A stretch of 64,000 bases of DNA from Lachnospiraceae bacterium (GTDB lineage: Bacteria > Bacillota > Clostridia > Lachnospirales > Lachnospiraceae). Positions 7,394 to 16,368 of the stretch are shown here, one piece after another (position 1 is the first letter of the stretch; each line of letters opens with the position of its first letter). The notes beneath the pieces are model-generated. The model ran no database searches, was not told the DNA's origin, and was given only the letters and a program-made list of their open reading frames with translations. The DNA lies in contig JAEEUS010000005.1 of NCBI GenBank assembly GCA_016290615.1, positions 1-64,000 on the forward strand, given 5' to 3'. A program made the translations under genes and the position numbers.

Positions 7394-8269
7394 ATGACAG
7401 AAATAAAGCAGAAAAGATTGACCGGTGAGAGGGCTTTGTTTGCAGGATATGATCTTAAGATCACAGACTGTATCTTTGAGGACGGCGAATCCCCCCTAAA
7501 GGAGAGTCATGATATCAGTATCGAAAACAGTATTTTCGGATGGAAATATCCGCTGTGGTATTGCAGAAATGTAAGTGTAAGCAACACAAACTGGCTCGAG
7601 ATGGCAAGAGCGGGCGTATGGTATACGAACAACATAACCGTAGAAAATGCTGTCATTCAGGCGCCCAAGAACTTCAGAAGATGTGACGGTGTAAAACTTA
7701 CCGATGTTTCACTCACAAAAGCCAGCGAAACATTCTGGAACTGCAAAAATATAAGGCTTGAGAATGTAACTGCAGCCGGTGACTATTTTGCGATGAACAG
7801 CGAAAACATTGAGATAGACGGTTTCAAGCTTGACGGTAATTACTCATTTGACGGATGTAAAAATGTAGTCATCAAAAATTCAACACTGATATCCAAGGAT
7901 GCATTCTGGAACAGTGAGAATATAACCGTATATGATTCATTCATTTCAGGCGAGTATCTGGGATGGAACTCAAAGAATCTCACACTCATAAACTGTACGA
8001 TAGAAAGCCTTCAGGGCATGTGCTATATTGAAAACCTTGTCATGAAAAACTGCAGGCTGATAAATACGACTCTTGCATTCGAGTATTCGAGTGTTGATGC
8101 CAATATCACATCCAATATAGACAGCATACTGAATCCTTCATCGGGTGTTATTAAGGCTGATCATATAGGTGAGCTCATACTCGAAAAGGATCAGATAGAT
8201 CCTTCAAAGACCAAGATCATATGTAACGGTATAGATACCGAGAGCGATACAGTGGAGTGGAGAAGATGA
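7394..8269 (+). CDS. DUF3737 right-handed beta-helix protein
   Basis: 291 residues made of about 20 short rungs with repeating asparagine-rich turns (ENITVYD, KNVVIKN, KNLTLIN, ENLVMKN). This is the pattern of a right-handed parallel beta-helix and matches the DUF3737 family, of unknown function. There is no signal peptide or membrane segment, so it should be cytoplasmic. Conserved tryptophans (FGWKYPLWYC, AFWNSEN, YLGWNSKN) recur along the helix and may line a ligand groove. Its TGA overlaps the ATG of the next gene (aminotransferase) as ATGA, so the two are probably coupled in function. Ribosome binding site AGGAGA precedes the ATG. Confidence 0.8.
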   Translation: MTEIKQKRLTGERALFAGYDLKITDCIFEDGESPLKESHDISIENSIFGWKYPLWYCRNVSVSNTNWLEMARAGVWYTNNITVENAVIQAPKNFRRCDGVKLTDVSLTKASETFWNCKNIRLENVTAAGDYFAMNSENIEIDGFKLDGNYSFDGCKNVVIKNSTLISKDAFWNSENITVYDSFISGEYLGWNSKNLTLINCTIESLQGMCYIENLVMKNCRLINTTLAFEYSSVDANITSNIDSILNPSSGVIKADHIGELILEKDQIDPSKTKIICNGIDTESDTVEWRR

Positions 8270-9471
8270 CGTACGATTTTGACACAGTCATATCCAGAAA
8301 GAATACCGCTTCCCTTAAATGGGATGTAAAGGATAATGAGCTTCCCATGTGGGTGGCTGACATGGATTTTAAGACAGCACCCGAGATCATAAAGGATCTT
8401 GATCAAAGGGTAGCTCACGGCGTATTCGGATACAGTATCATACCCGATGAATGGTACGATGCATATATCACATGGTGGAAGAAAAGACACGGATTTGAAA
8501 TAGAAAAGGAATGGCTGATATTTACAACGGGTGTGATACCTGCGATATCATCCACCGTAAGAAAGCTGACTACACCGAATGAAAAAGTAGTCATACAGAC
8601 TCCTGTATATAACGTATTCTTTAACTGTATTTTCAACAATGGATGCAGGGTTCTTCAGAATGCTCTTATATATGAAAACGGAAATTACCGTATGGATTTT
8701 GAAGATCTTGAAAAGAAGCTTTCCGACCCGCAGACAACACTTATGATCCTCTGCAATCCCCAGAATCCATCCGGAAAGATATGGGACAGAGAGACGCTTG
8801 AAAAAGTGGGTGATCTGTGTGTCAAATACAATGTTGCCGTGATAAGTGATGAGATACACTGTGACATTGTTACGCCCGGAAAGAAATATATACCGTTTGC
8901 TTCTGTTTCAACAAACTGCAGAGCCTGCAGCATAACCTGCATAGCTCCGACAAAGACATTTAATCTTGCGGGACTCCATACAGCAGCCGTATTTATACCG
9001 AATCCCTATCTGAGACATAAGATATGGCGGGCACTGAATACCGATGAAGTGGCAGAACCAAATGCCTTTGCGGTAACGGCAGCTGTGAGCGCATTCACAA
9101 AGGGCGAGTCTTGGCTTGATGAATTAAACGCATACATATATGACAATAGAAAAATCACCGAAGACTATATTGCTGAAAACATCCCGATGATAAAGGCCGT
9201 AAGCGGAGAAGCGACATATCTTATCTGGCTGGATATTAAAGATATATCATCAAAGCTTTGTGATCGAATAGATACAAAGAAGATCAGCAGATTTGTTACC
9301 GAATACATCAGGGAAAAGACAGGCCTGTTTATGACAGAAGGTGACGAATACGGAGATTCGGGAGAAGGATTTATTAGGATCAATGTAGCATGCCCAAAGA
9401 GCATGTTAAATGACGGCCTTAAAAGGCTTAAAAACGGCATAGATATGCTGGTTAAAGAGTACGATTTATGA
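8266..9471 (+). CDS. PatB/MalY-type C-S lyase (PLP enzyme)
   Basis: 401 residues from ATG 8266, chosen because GGAG at 8254-8257 is correctly spaced and the ATG overlaps the preceding stop; a GTG at 8257 is possible. Fold-type I aminotransferase features: an N-terminal LPMWVADMDFKTAPEI motif typical of MalY/PatB, LCNPQNPSGKIW, VISDEIHCDIV (aspartate contacting the PLP ring nitrogen), and the Schiff-base lysine in APTKTFNLAGL. Family members cleave the C-S bond of cystathionine or cysteine conjugates, releasing a thiol, pyruvate and ammonia, and some also repress genes. Cytoplasmic. Coupled to the DUF3737 gene. Confidence 0.9.
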   Translation: MTYDFDTVISRKNTASLKWDVKDNELPMWVADMDFKTAPEIIKDLDQRVAHGVFGYSIIPDEWYDAYITWWKKRHGFEIEKEWLIFTTGVIPAISSTVRKLTTPNEKVVIQTPVYNVFFNCIFNNGCRVLQNALIYENGNYRMDFEDLEKKLSDPQTTLMILCNPQNPSGKIWDRETLEKVGDLCVKYNVAVISDEIHCDIVTPGKKYIPFASVSTNCRACSITCIAPTKTFNLAGLHTAAVFIPNPYLRHKIWRALNTDEVAEPNAFAVTAAVSAFTKGESWLDELNAYIYDNRKITEDYIAENIPMIKAVSGEATYLIWLDIKDISSKLCDRIDTKKISRFVTEYIREKTGLFMTEGDEYGDSGEGFIRINVACPKSMLNDGLKRLKNGIDMLVKEYDL

Positions 9472-9509
9472 TATGATATAAGGTAATCTGAAAATACGAG
9501 GTTTACCAT

Positions 9510-12500
9510 ATGAACGGTTTATATGTGGATACAATATCATACGGAGAGGTCAATGCTGTCAGTGCATTCATAATGCTGGTATTTGGACTGAGCGGTATAG
9601 CATTTTTGAAAAGACTCAATATGAAGCTGAGCAGATACATGATCGTTTTGTCAACGATGTATATGATCGCCATGATCTGCGAGACAATGCACTATTACCT
9701 TGAAGGTAATGTTGTTTCGATGTATGCCGGAAATGCAAGACTCTATATACTTATCAGTGTTGTCTGCCAGCTGGCGGCAGCAGCCATGTGGCTTGCCTTT
9801 GTACACAGCCGTACCATAACATCTCCCAAGGTGAGAAATGCGTTTGTCATTACGGGACTTACAATAAATACTCTTATAGTGGCAGGATGTATTGCCGCTT
9901 ATGTGAGAAATGATGCTGTAGTGGTCTGGGAGAACCAGACAGGTTCGGCGGGAATGCTTGTATGGTTGGTAGAGTGTCTGATACTCATCATATATGCGAT
10001 ATCTCTTCTGCATGCGTTAAGCCTTTTCTTCAAGCCTGCATGGATAGATAAGAGAAGAGCTTTAGCCATGATAGCATTTGTGCTGCCTATCTATATATTC
10101 AGCATTCTTCAGATCGTTACGGGAAGATATTATAAGCCGTTTGGATGGATGTTGGCGTATATACTTTATCTGTATATCAGAATGAATGATCTGGGAAGAG
10201 CTCAAAACCGTGAACTGATACACTTCTTAAGCATCATGGATTCGATCAAGGAAGAGTATCTCTGTATTTACTATGTAAATATGGATGAGAATACCTTCGA
10301 GGCTTATCTTGAAAGCGACAGGATCAAGAGGGACTTTACTTTTGACAAGCACGGCGGAAACTATGAAAAGATGGTCGAATTGTACACCGACAATCTGGTT
10401 TATTCATCCGACGTTGACAAGTTCAAGAGTGCATTAAACAGAGAAAATATAAAGAGCAGGCTTGAGAAAATGGATGAGTTCATTTTCGAGTACAGAGCTT
10501 ATAAGGACGGTGAGCTTGCATCATATGAGATGCATGTATGGAAAGCCAAGGGTGAGAAGGACTGCACCTATGTCGTACTCGGATTCAAGGATGTGAGCGA
10601 GGAGAAGCAGAGGAAGCTTGCATCACATAAGAACAGTATGATCCTGCAGAGCCTGGTTGAAGGCTTTGAATACGTATGCTACATCGATTTCGGAAACGAG
10701 ACAATTGAGGAATATCACACATCTAAGAGATTCGAGTATTTCTTTGACATTGTCGGCGAGAAGGATCCGATGAAGAAGTTTGATGCGATATTCAAGCACG
10801 GCATGCCAGAAGAAGACTTTAATGATTTTCGTATCAGATTTAACAGAGATAACGTGCTTGACGAGCTTTCGGAAAACGGCACATACAATGTAGAATGCAG
10901 GATGAATCTTGGCAGAGGCAGCAGATATTATTCTGTTAAGGCTCTTGCTGACAAGAGAAATCCCGAAGCGGTTATCGTTGGTATTACCGATATCGATGAG
11001 CAGATCCGTGCAGAGATAGAGAAAAAGGAAAGAGCTCAGGAGAGAGAATACAGCATACAGCTTGAGACTACTATCGCGGAGAGAACCGCAGAGCTTCACG
11101 AAAAGGCTAAGTCTCTAAATCAGATAAACGAGGATATCATCGAACTTCTCGGTAACATCACCGAGGCTAGGGATGTTGAGAGCGGAGAGCACATCAAGCG
11201 TGTCAAAGGCTTTACCAATATCCTCGCAAGAAGGATCATGAAGGATTATCCCGAATACGGCCTTGATGAAGAAAAGATCTCGCTTATAACATCTGCGAGC
11301 GCACTTCATGATGTCGGAAAGATCATGATACCGGATGCTATCCTAAGAAAGCCCGGAAGGTTTACTGCCGAAGAGTTTGACCAGATGAAGCAGCACTGCG
11401 AAAGAGGCTGCGAGATCCTTGAGAGAGCTCCCAAGGGATGGGATGAGAGTTATCTTAATTTCAGCATGGAGATATGCAGAAGCCATCATGAGAAATGGGA
11501 CGGAAAGGGTTATCCTAACGGACTGAGTGGCGATGAGATACCTATATCCGCACAGATCGTTTCCGTAGCTGACTGTTTTGATGCTCTTACGACAAAGAGA
11601 GTATATAAGGATGCATATACTCCCGAAGAGGCATTTAACATGATCATGAACGGGGAATGCGGTGCATTCTCGCCCAAGGTCATGGAGGCATTCAAGAAGG
11701 CAAAGGATGAATTCAAGCTTCAGTTCCTTCATAAGGAAGAGATACATGCAGCACCTGTTACCGGAACTGCCTATGCGCTTTCTGATATCAGACTGCTTTT
11801 GGTTGAAGACAATAAGCTTACAAGAAAGATAACTACAGAGATCCTCTCAGAAGAGGGTGCTGTGGTTGTTTCTGTTGAAAACGGACAGGCTGCCATTGAT
11901 GATATTACCGGTAAGGAGACGGTTGATTATGATGCCATCCTTATGGATCTTATGCTGCCTGATATGGACGGATGGGATGTTGCTGCAAAGATTAAGGAAT
12001 GCGGAATTAAGGGAGCCGATGAGGTTCCTATCATCGCTATATCTTCAAGTAGCGATGAGATCATGAAGCAGAAGGCACTTGATGCAGGCATGGTCGCATA
12101 TATTCCCAAGCCGGTATCTGTTTCCGCTCTTACAAAGATACTCATAAGGAGCATGAGAACAGAGCAGGATTCGCTTAAGAAGCGTCTTGAAGAAGTCGTT
12201 AAGAGAGCAAACAACGACCCGTTGACCGGAGTTAAGAATATCACTGCATATACAGAGGCTGTCGGTGAACTGACAAGAAAGATTGCCGACAAGGAAGAGC
12301 CTGAATTTGCCATAGTTATGTGTGATGTTAATCACCTGAAGAGAGTCAACGATGATTTCGGTCACCAGATGGGAGACAGATATATAAAGAACTGCAGCAA
12401 GCTCATATGCAAGACTTATGCCCATTCTCCGGTTTACAGGATAGGCGGAGATGAATTCGCGATAATCCTTACAGGCGAGGATTATGCGAGACGAAACGAG

Positions 12501-12698
12501 CTTATTGACGATATCGGAGAACGTATTGTCAAGGCAAGAGATATCGACAGCATCGAAAACGGTAAGGCAAGTCTTGCCGTAGGCATGTCTGTATTTAATC
12601 CATATACCGATTTCAGTGTAGCTACCGTTGCCAAGAGGGCTGATGATTCCATGTACGTAAATAAGCGTATGATGGAATATGACGGTACATACAATTAA
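9510..12698 (+). CDS. Membrane 7TM - PAS-like - HD-GYP - REC - GGDEF cyclic di-GMP enzyme
   Basis: 1062 residues. Seven hydrophobic helices (about 10-225) form a sensor of the 7TM histidine-kinase N-terminal type. Two PAS-like modules follow (about 235-375 and 375-500), then a coiled coil (about 500-545). The HD-GYP phosphodiesterase has H600-D601 in HDVGKIMIPD, SHHEKWDGKGYPNGL and later VADCFDALT. A receiver domain has its phospho-acceptor at D813 (LMDLMLPDMDGWD) and KP near 865. The C-terminal GGDEF domain has an intact GGDEF at 979-983; I see no RxxD inhibitory site five residues before it. Both opposite activities, synthesis and hydrolysis of cyclic di-GMP, therefore look possible in one chain. 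Monocistronic by spacing. Confidence 0.88.
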   Translation: MNGLYVDTISYGEVNAVSAFIMLVFGLSGIAFLKRLNMKLSRYMIVLSTMYMIAMICETMHYYLEGNVVSMYAGNARLYILISVVCQLAAAAMWLAFVHSRTITSPKVRNAFVITGLTINTLIVAGCIAAYVRNDAVVVWENQTGSAGMLVWLVECLILIIYAISLLHALSLFFKPAWIDKRRALAMIAFVLPIYIFSILQIVTGRYYKPFGWMLAYILYLYIRMNDLGRAQNRELIHFLSIMDSIKEEYLCIYYVNMDENTFEAYLESDRIKRDFTFDKHGGNYEKMVELYTDNLVYSSDVDKFKSALNRENIKSRLEKMDEFIFEYRAYKDGELASYEMHVWKAKGEKDCTYVVLGFKDVSEEKQRKLASHKNSMILQSLVEGFEYVCYIDFGNETIEEYHTSKRFEYFFDIVGEKDPMKKFDAIFKHGMPEEDFNDFRIRFNRDNVLDELSENGTYNVECRMNLGRGSRYYSVKALADKRNPEAVIVGITDIDEQIRAEIEKKERAQEREYSIQLETTIAERTAELHEKAKSLNQINEDIIELLGNITEARDVESGEHIKRVKGFTNILARRIMKDYPEYGLDEEKISLITSASALHDVGKIMIPDAILRKPGRFTAEEFDQMKQHCERGCEILERAPKGWDESYLNFSMEICRSHHEKWDGKGYPNGLSGDEIPISAQIVSVADCFDALTTKRVYKDAYTPEEAFNMIMNGECGAFSPKVMEAFKKAKDEFKLQFLHKEEIHAAPVTGTAYALSDIRLLLVEDNKLTRKITTEILSEEGAVVVSVENGQAAIDDITGKETVDYDAILMDLMLPDMDGWDVAAKIKECGIKGADEVPIIAISSSSDEIMKQKALDAGMVAYIPKPVSVSALTKILIRSMRTEQDSLKKRLEEVVKRANNDPLTGVKNITAYTEAVGELTRKIADKEEPEFAIVMCDVNHLKRVNDDFGHQMGDRYIKNCSKLICKTYAHSPVYRIGGDEFAIILTGEDYARRNELIDDIGERIVKARDIDSIENGKASLAVGMSVFNPYTDFSVATVAKRADDSMYVNKRMMEYDGTYN

Positions 12699-12703
12699 CT
12701 CTA

Positions 12704-12732
12704 TTGCATCGTTCAGACTGTTGTGCTATAGT
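12704..12732 (+). promoter_or_regulatory. Promoter for typA
   Basis: TTGCAT at 12704-12709, 17-base spacer ending in TGC, TATAGT at 12727-12732 (extended -10 TGCTATAGT). The same nine bases occur in the SCIFF promoter. Confidence 0.65.
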
Positions 12733-12769
12733 AATTAAGTTTTGAAAATGGTTTTATTGAGGAAAGATT

Positions 12770-14614
12770 ATGGTACAGTCAAGAGACGATGTAAGAAATG
12801 TTGCTATAATAGCTCACGTTGATCACGGTAAGACAACACTGGTAGATGAGCTTCTTAAACAGAGCGGTATATTCAGAGAGAACCAGGAAGTGGCTGAAAG
12901 AGTCATGGATTCCAATGATATCGAAAGAGAACGCGGTATCACCATCCTCTCAAAGAACACTGCGATCAATTATAAAGGAACAAAGATCAATATCATAGAT
13001 ACACCCGGACATGCAGACTTCGGCGGAGAGGTTGAGCGTGTTCTTAAGATGGTTAACGGTGTTATTCTTGTTGTCGATGCTTTCGAAGGCGTTATGCCGC
13101 AGACAAAATTCGTTCTTAGCAAGGCACTCGAACTCAAACTCCCAGTTATCGTATGTATAAATAAGATAGACAGACCGGAGGCAAGACCTCAGGAGGTGAT
13201 CGACGAGGTTCTCGAACTGTTCATGGATCTTGATGCGAGCGATGAACAGCTTGACTGCCCGTTTGTTTTTGCATCCGCAAAATCAGGAATAGCAAGCCTT
13301 GATGCAGATGTAAAGGGAACAGACATGGTGCCTCTGTTTGAGACTATCATCGACTATATCCCTGCACCCACAGGCGACCCTGACAAGGGCACACAGGTGC
13401 TCATCAGTACCATTGACTATAATGAGTATGTAGGAAGAATAGGCGTTGGAAAGGTTGACAACGGAACAATAAAAGTCAATCAGGACGTTATCATAGTAAA
13501 CCATCATGAGCCCGACAAGGCTGTCAAGGTAAAGGTCAGCAAGTTATATGAGTTTGACGGACTTAACAAGGTTGAGGTAAAGGAAGCTACCATCGGTTCA
13601 ATCGTTGCTATATCAGGAATAGCCGATATACATATAGGAGATACGCTTTGCTCTCCGGAATCACCCGATCCGATACCTTTCCAGAAGATATCCGAGCCTA
13701 CCATTGCGATGAACTTCATGGTAAACGATTCGCCTTTGGCAGGTCAGGAAGGCAAGTATATAACCTCAAGACATATAAGAGACAGACTGTTCAGAGAACT
13801 GAATACGGATGTATCTTTAAGAGTCGAAGAGACAGACAGCACGGATGTATTCAAGGTAAGCGGAAGAGGCGAACTGCATCTTTCGGTGCTCATCGAGAAC
13901 ATGCGTCGTGAAGGATATGAATTTGCCGTATCAAAGGCAGAGGTCCTTTACAAATACAATGAGAGAAATCAGAAGCAGGAACCCATGGAGACTGCATTTG
14001 TTGATGTCCCCGAAGAGTTCTCCGGAAACGTAATACAGAAGCTTTCTTCAAGAAAGGGTGAACTGCTTGGAATGACTTCCATAAACGGCGGATATACGAG
14101 ACTTCAGTTTTCAATCCCCTCAAGAGGTCTTATAGGCTACAGAGGAGAATTCATGACCGATACCAAGGGTAACGGTATCCTGAATACGAGCTTTGACGGA
14201 TACGGCCCATACAAGGGAGACATGATGTACAGAAAACAGGGTTCTCTTATCGCATTCGAAGCCGGAGAAGCTATCACTTACGGCCTGTACAATGCCCAGG
14301 ACAGAGGAACACTTTTCATTGAACCGGGCGAGAAGGTTTATGCCGGAATGGTAGTCGGTCAGACTGGAAAAGCCGAAGACATTGAGATCAATGTCTGCAA
14401 GAAGAAACAGCTGACCAATACAAGAAGCTCAAGTGCCGACGAAGCACTAAGACTATCTCCCAAGAAAGTCTTAAGTCTTGAACAGGCTCTTGAATTCATT
14501 GATACGGATGAGCTTTTAGAGGTTACGCCCAAGAATCTTCGTATCAGAAAAAAGATACTTGATTCTACTTTAAGAAAGCGTGACATGATCAACAGAAAGA
14601 ACGCTGTAGGTTGA
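12770..14614 (+). CDS. typA: Translational GTPase TypA/BipA
   Basis: 614 residues, the usual TypA length. GTPase motifs: G1 AHVDHGKTT, G2/G3 region ERERGITI and DTPGHADF, G4 NKID, G5 SAKSG. After the EF-Tu-like domain 2 come EF-G-like domains III and V and the family-specific C-terminal domain with SRGLIGYRGEF and NTRSSSADEALRL. TypA binds ribosomes and supports large-subunit assembly and stress growth. Cytoplasmic. ATG preceded by GAGGAAAG. The gene has its own promoter and is followed by a tRNA gene with a separate promoter. Confidence 0.96.
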   Translation: MVQSRDDVRNVAIIAHVDHGKTTLVDELLKQSGIFRENQEVAERVMDSNDIERERGITILSKNTAINYKGTKINIIDTPGHADFGGEVERVLKMVNGVILVVDAFEGVMPQTKFVLSKALELKLPVIVCINKIDRPEARPQEVIDEVLELFMDLDASDEQLDCPFVFASAKSGIASLDADVKGTDMVPLFETIIDYIPAPTGDPDKGTQVLISTIDYNEYVGRIGVGKVDNGTIKVNQDVIIVNHHEPDKAVKVKVSKLYEFDGLNKVEVKEATIGSIVAISGIADIHIGDTLCSPESPDPIPFQKISEPTIAMNFMVNDSPLAGQEGKYITSRHIRDRLFRELNTDVSLRVEETDSTDVFKVSGRGELHLSVLIENMRREGYEFAVSKAEVLYKYNERNQKQEPMETAFVDVPEEFSGNVIQKLSSRKGELLGMTSINGGYTRLQFSIPSRGLIGYRGEFMTDTKGNGILNTSFDGYGPYKGDMMYRKQGSLIAFEAGEAITYGLYNAQDRGTLFIEPGEKVYAGMVVGQTGKAEDIEINVCKKKQLTNTRSSSADEALRLSPKKVLSLEQALEFIDTDELLEVTPKNLRIRKKILDSTLRKRDMINRKNAVG

Positions 14615-14621
14615 TTAACAC

Positions 14622-14650
14622 TTGAAAATGCTTTATGCATTTGATATACT
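14622..14650 (+). promoter_or_regulatory. Promoter for tRNA-Leu
   Basis: TTGAAA at 14622-14627, 17-base spacer, TATACT at 14645-14650 preceded by TGA (extended -10). It lies 24 bases before the mature tRNA 5' end. Confidence 0.7.
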
Positions 14651-14673
14651 TTACTTCGGTCACTGACCGATGA

Positions 14674-14756
14674 GCTGGTGTGTCGGAATGGCAGACGATG
14701 CAGACTCAAAATCTGTTGCGGGTAACCGCGTGTGGGTTCAAGTCCCACCACCAGCA
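14674..14756 (+). tRNA. tRNA-Leu (anticodon CAA)
   Basis: 83 bases with a 7-bp acceptor stem GCTGGTG / CACCAGC, discriminator A, an anticodon stem GCAGA / TCTGT (last pair A/T then wobble-free) around loop CTCAAAA giving anticodon CAA (reads UUG), a long class II variable arm (TTGCGGGTAACCGCG region), and a T arm GTGGG-TTCAAGT-CCCAC. The 3' CCA is not encoded. UUG is heavily used as a start codon nearby but that uses initiator tRNA, not this one. Confidence 0.93.
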
Positions 14757-14762
14757 GTGCTT

Positions 14763-14790
14763 AAAGCTCGTGTTTTACGGGCTTTTATTT
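14763..14790 (+). terminator. Terminator after tRNA-Leu
   Basis: Stem AAAGCTCGT (14763-14771) / ACGGGCTTT (14777-14785), 9 pairs including one G-U, loop of 5, then TATTTATAT. It separates the tRNA from the transporter gene, so the latter may rely on readthrough or an unseen promoter. Confidence 0.65.
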
Positions 14791-14810
14791 ATATAAAAAA
14801 GGAGAAGGAT

Positions 14811-16064
14811 TTGAGTTCTGAACAAACCGTTAAACTCATAATAATCATAGTTCTTGTACTGCTTTCTGCATTCTTTTCTTCGGCTGAGACAGCCCTTTCC
14901 ACAATAGGAGAGATAAAGGTCAGATCACTTGTTGAGGAAAAGAAGAGAGGCGCACGCATACTTGCAGGCATTCTTCAAAACTACAGCAAGATGCTAAGTG
15001 CGATCCTTATCGGAAACAACATAGTAAACTTAGCTGCTTCCGCACTTGTTACCGTATTTACGATGGAGCTGTGGGGCAATGCGGCAATATCGATAGGAAC
15101 AGGAATACTTACCATCGTCGTACTGCTCTTTGGAGAGATAATCCCCAAGAATGCCGCAAAGATAAAGGCTCAGAAGATGGCACTCATATATGCGCCGATC
15201 ATTTACGCTCTTATGTGGATAATGACTCCTGTCATATTCATTGTTGACAAGGTGGCTGCAGTCATCATGTTCTGCTTAAGGATTGATCCGAATGCAAAAA
15301 GTGCGATAACCGAGGCAGAACTTCGTACATATGTCGATGCCAGCCATGAGGACGGCGTGATAGAATCAGGTGAAAAGGTCATGATAAACAACGTGTTTGA
15401 CTTTTCTGATTCGGTCGCAAAGGATATCATGGTGCCCAGGATCGATATGGTCTGTGTCGAGGAGAAAGCAAAATACGATGAAGTACTTGAGGTGTTCAAG
15501 CAGTATATGTACACCAGAATACCTGTCTACAGGGATGAGCCGGATAATGTCATAGGCCTGATAAACGTAAAGGATTTCATACTTGTTGAAGACAAGAGAA
15601 GCTTTGCGATATCCGATATCTTAAGAGAAACATATTTTACCTATGAATATAAGAAGACTGCCGATCTTTTGATGGAGCTGAGAAAAACTCCTTTCAGCAT
15701 GGCTTTTGTTCTCAGCGAATACGGTGTATGCGTCGGTATGGTGACACTTGAAGATCTTCTCGAAGAGATAGTCGGAGAGATAAGAGACGAGTATGATGCC
15801 GATGAAGAGGAATTCTTCAAGAAAGTCGAGAAGAATGCATACCTTATCGATGCAAGCAGAAAGATAGACGATGTCAACGATGAACTGGGGCTTAAACTTG
15901 ACAGCGAGGATTACGATTCGATCGGCGGTCTGGTCATCCAGATACTCGACCGTATGCCTCAAAGAGGTGATGAAGTCGTCACTTCTGACGGCATAAAGAT
16001 CAAAGTCCAGTCTATCGATGAGAACAGGATAAAGAAGGTATTGCTGAGGATACCTGAGAATTAA
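14811..16064 (+). CDS. CNNM/CBS-domain transporter (HlyC/CorC family)
   Basis: 417 residues starting at TTG 14811, which has GGAGAAGGA six bases upstream; reading further upstream would enter the tRNA. Four hydrophobic helices (about 5-30, 55-80, 85-110, 120-145) form the CNNM (DUF21) domain with the conserved FFSSAETALS and NNIVNLAASAL and FGEIIPK motifs. A CBS pair (about 195-315; VPRIDMVCVE and MVTLEDLLEEIVGEI) and a C-terminal CorC/HlyC domain (about 330-415) follow. The family exports or regulates magnesium and possibly cobalt at the cytoplasmic membrane. Older annotations call these hemolysins without good reason. Confidence 0.88.
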   Translation: MSSEQTVKLIIIIVLVLLSAFFSSAETALSTIGEIKVRSLVEEKKRGARILAGILQNYSKMLSAILIGNNIVNLAASALVTVFTMELWGNAAISIGTGILTIVVLLFGEIIPKNAAKIKAQKMALIYAPIIYALMWIMTPVIFIVDKVAAVIMFCLRIDPNAKSAITEAELRTYVDASHEDGVIESGEKVMINNVFDFSDSVAKDIMVPRIDMVCVEEKAKYDEVLEVFKQYMYTRIPVYRDEPDNVIGLINVKDFILVEDKRSFAISDILRETYFTYEYKKTADLLMELRKTPFSMAFVLSEYGVCVGMVTLEDLLEEIVGEIRDEYDADEEEFFKKVEKNAYLIDASRKIDDVNDELGLKLDSEDYDSIGGLVIQILDRMPQRGDEVVTSDGIKIKVQSIDENRIKKVLLRIPEN

Positions 16065-16065
16065 G

Positions 16066-16094
16066 TTGCTAAGAATAAAAAAATATGCTATAGT
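16066..16094 (+). promoter_or_regulatory. Promoter for the SCIFF precursor gene
   Basis: TTGCTA at 16066-16071, 17-base spacer ending TGC, TATAGT at 16089-16094. It is placed directly after the stop of the transporter gene and gives a leader of about 45 bases. Confidence 0.65.
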
Positions 16095-16146
16095 GAACAG
16101 GATTATTGGTATAGTATCTATCCAACCTTAGGAGGAAGTATTATTT

Positions 16147-16290
16147 ATGAAACACATTAAGACTTTGGAAACAAGAAACCTTAAGGAGTCTATGAAGAAG
16201 GGCGGATGCGGCGAGTGCCAGACATCATGCCAGTCAGCATGCAAGACAAGCTGCACGGTCGGCAACCAGAGCTGTGAGAAGTTAAAATAA
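16147..16290 (+). CDS. scfA: SCIFF / ranthipeptide precursor
   Basis: 47 residues, too short for usual ORF calling. It begins MKHIKTLETRNLKESMKKGG and then has six cysteines at 21, 24, 28, 32, 36 and 43 (spacing C-x2-C-x3-C-x3-C-x3-C-x6-C). This is the SCIFF pattern (six cysteines in forty-five residues). In the studied family a radical SAM enzyme links the cysteine sulphurs to carbons of other residues by thioether bonds, giving a ranthipeptide; roles in quorum sensing have been proposed in Clostridium. A near-perfect TTAGGAGG ribosome binding site precedes the ATG. The maturase gene follows after a hairpin at 16319-16350. Confidence 0.95.
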   Translation: MKHIKTLETRNLKESMKKGGCGECQTSCQSACKTSCTVGNQSCEKLK

Positions 16291-16318
16291 TAGCATTTCT
16301 GAATTTTTAGAAACTATT

Positions 16319-16354
16319 CAAACTCGAAGTCAAAGATGGCTTCGAGTTTGTTTT
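16319..16354 (+). terminator. Hairpin/attenuator between SCIFF peptide and maturase
   Basis: Perfect 11-bp stem CAAACTCGAAG (16319-16329) / CTTCGAGTTTG (16340-16350), extendable by a G-T and a C-G pair inside the loop, then TTTT. It begins 29 bases after the peptide stop and ends 18 bases before the maturase ATG. It should release or slow most transcripts after the peptide gene, giving more peptide mRNA than enzyme mRNA. Confidence 0.75.
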
Positions 16355-16368
16355 GGGTTGAGGTTTTT

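Noticed and set aside
12421..12460. RxxD inhibitory site before GGDEF in the 9510 protein
   Set aside because: The residues five positions before the motif do not form RxxD; the same is true for the 35531 protein.
14670..14810. In-frame extension of the CNNM/CBS transporter through the tRNA gene
   Set aside because: The frame is open by chance across tRNA-Leu and its terminator; TTG 14811 has a proper ribosome binding site and the protein then has normal length.
16336..16368. Earlier ATG for the SCIFF maturase
   Set aside because: It lies inside the hairpin loop and has no ribosome binding site; ATG 16369 matches the family start.
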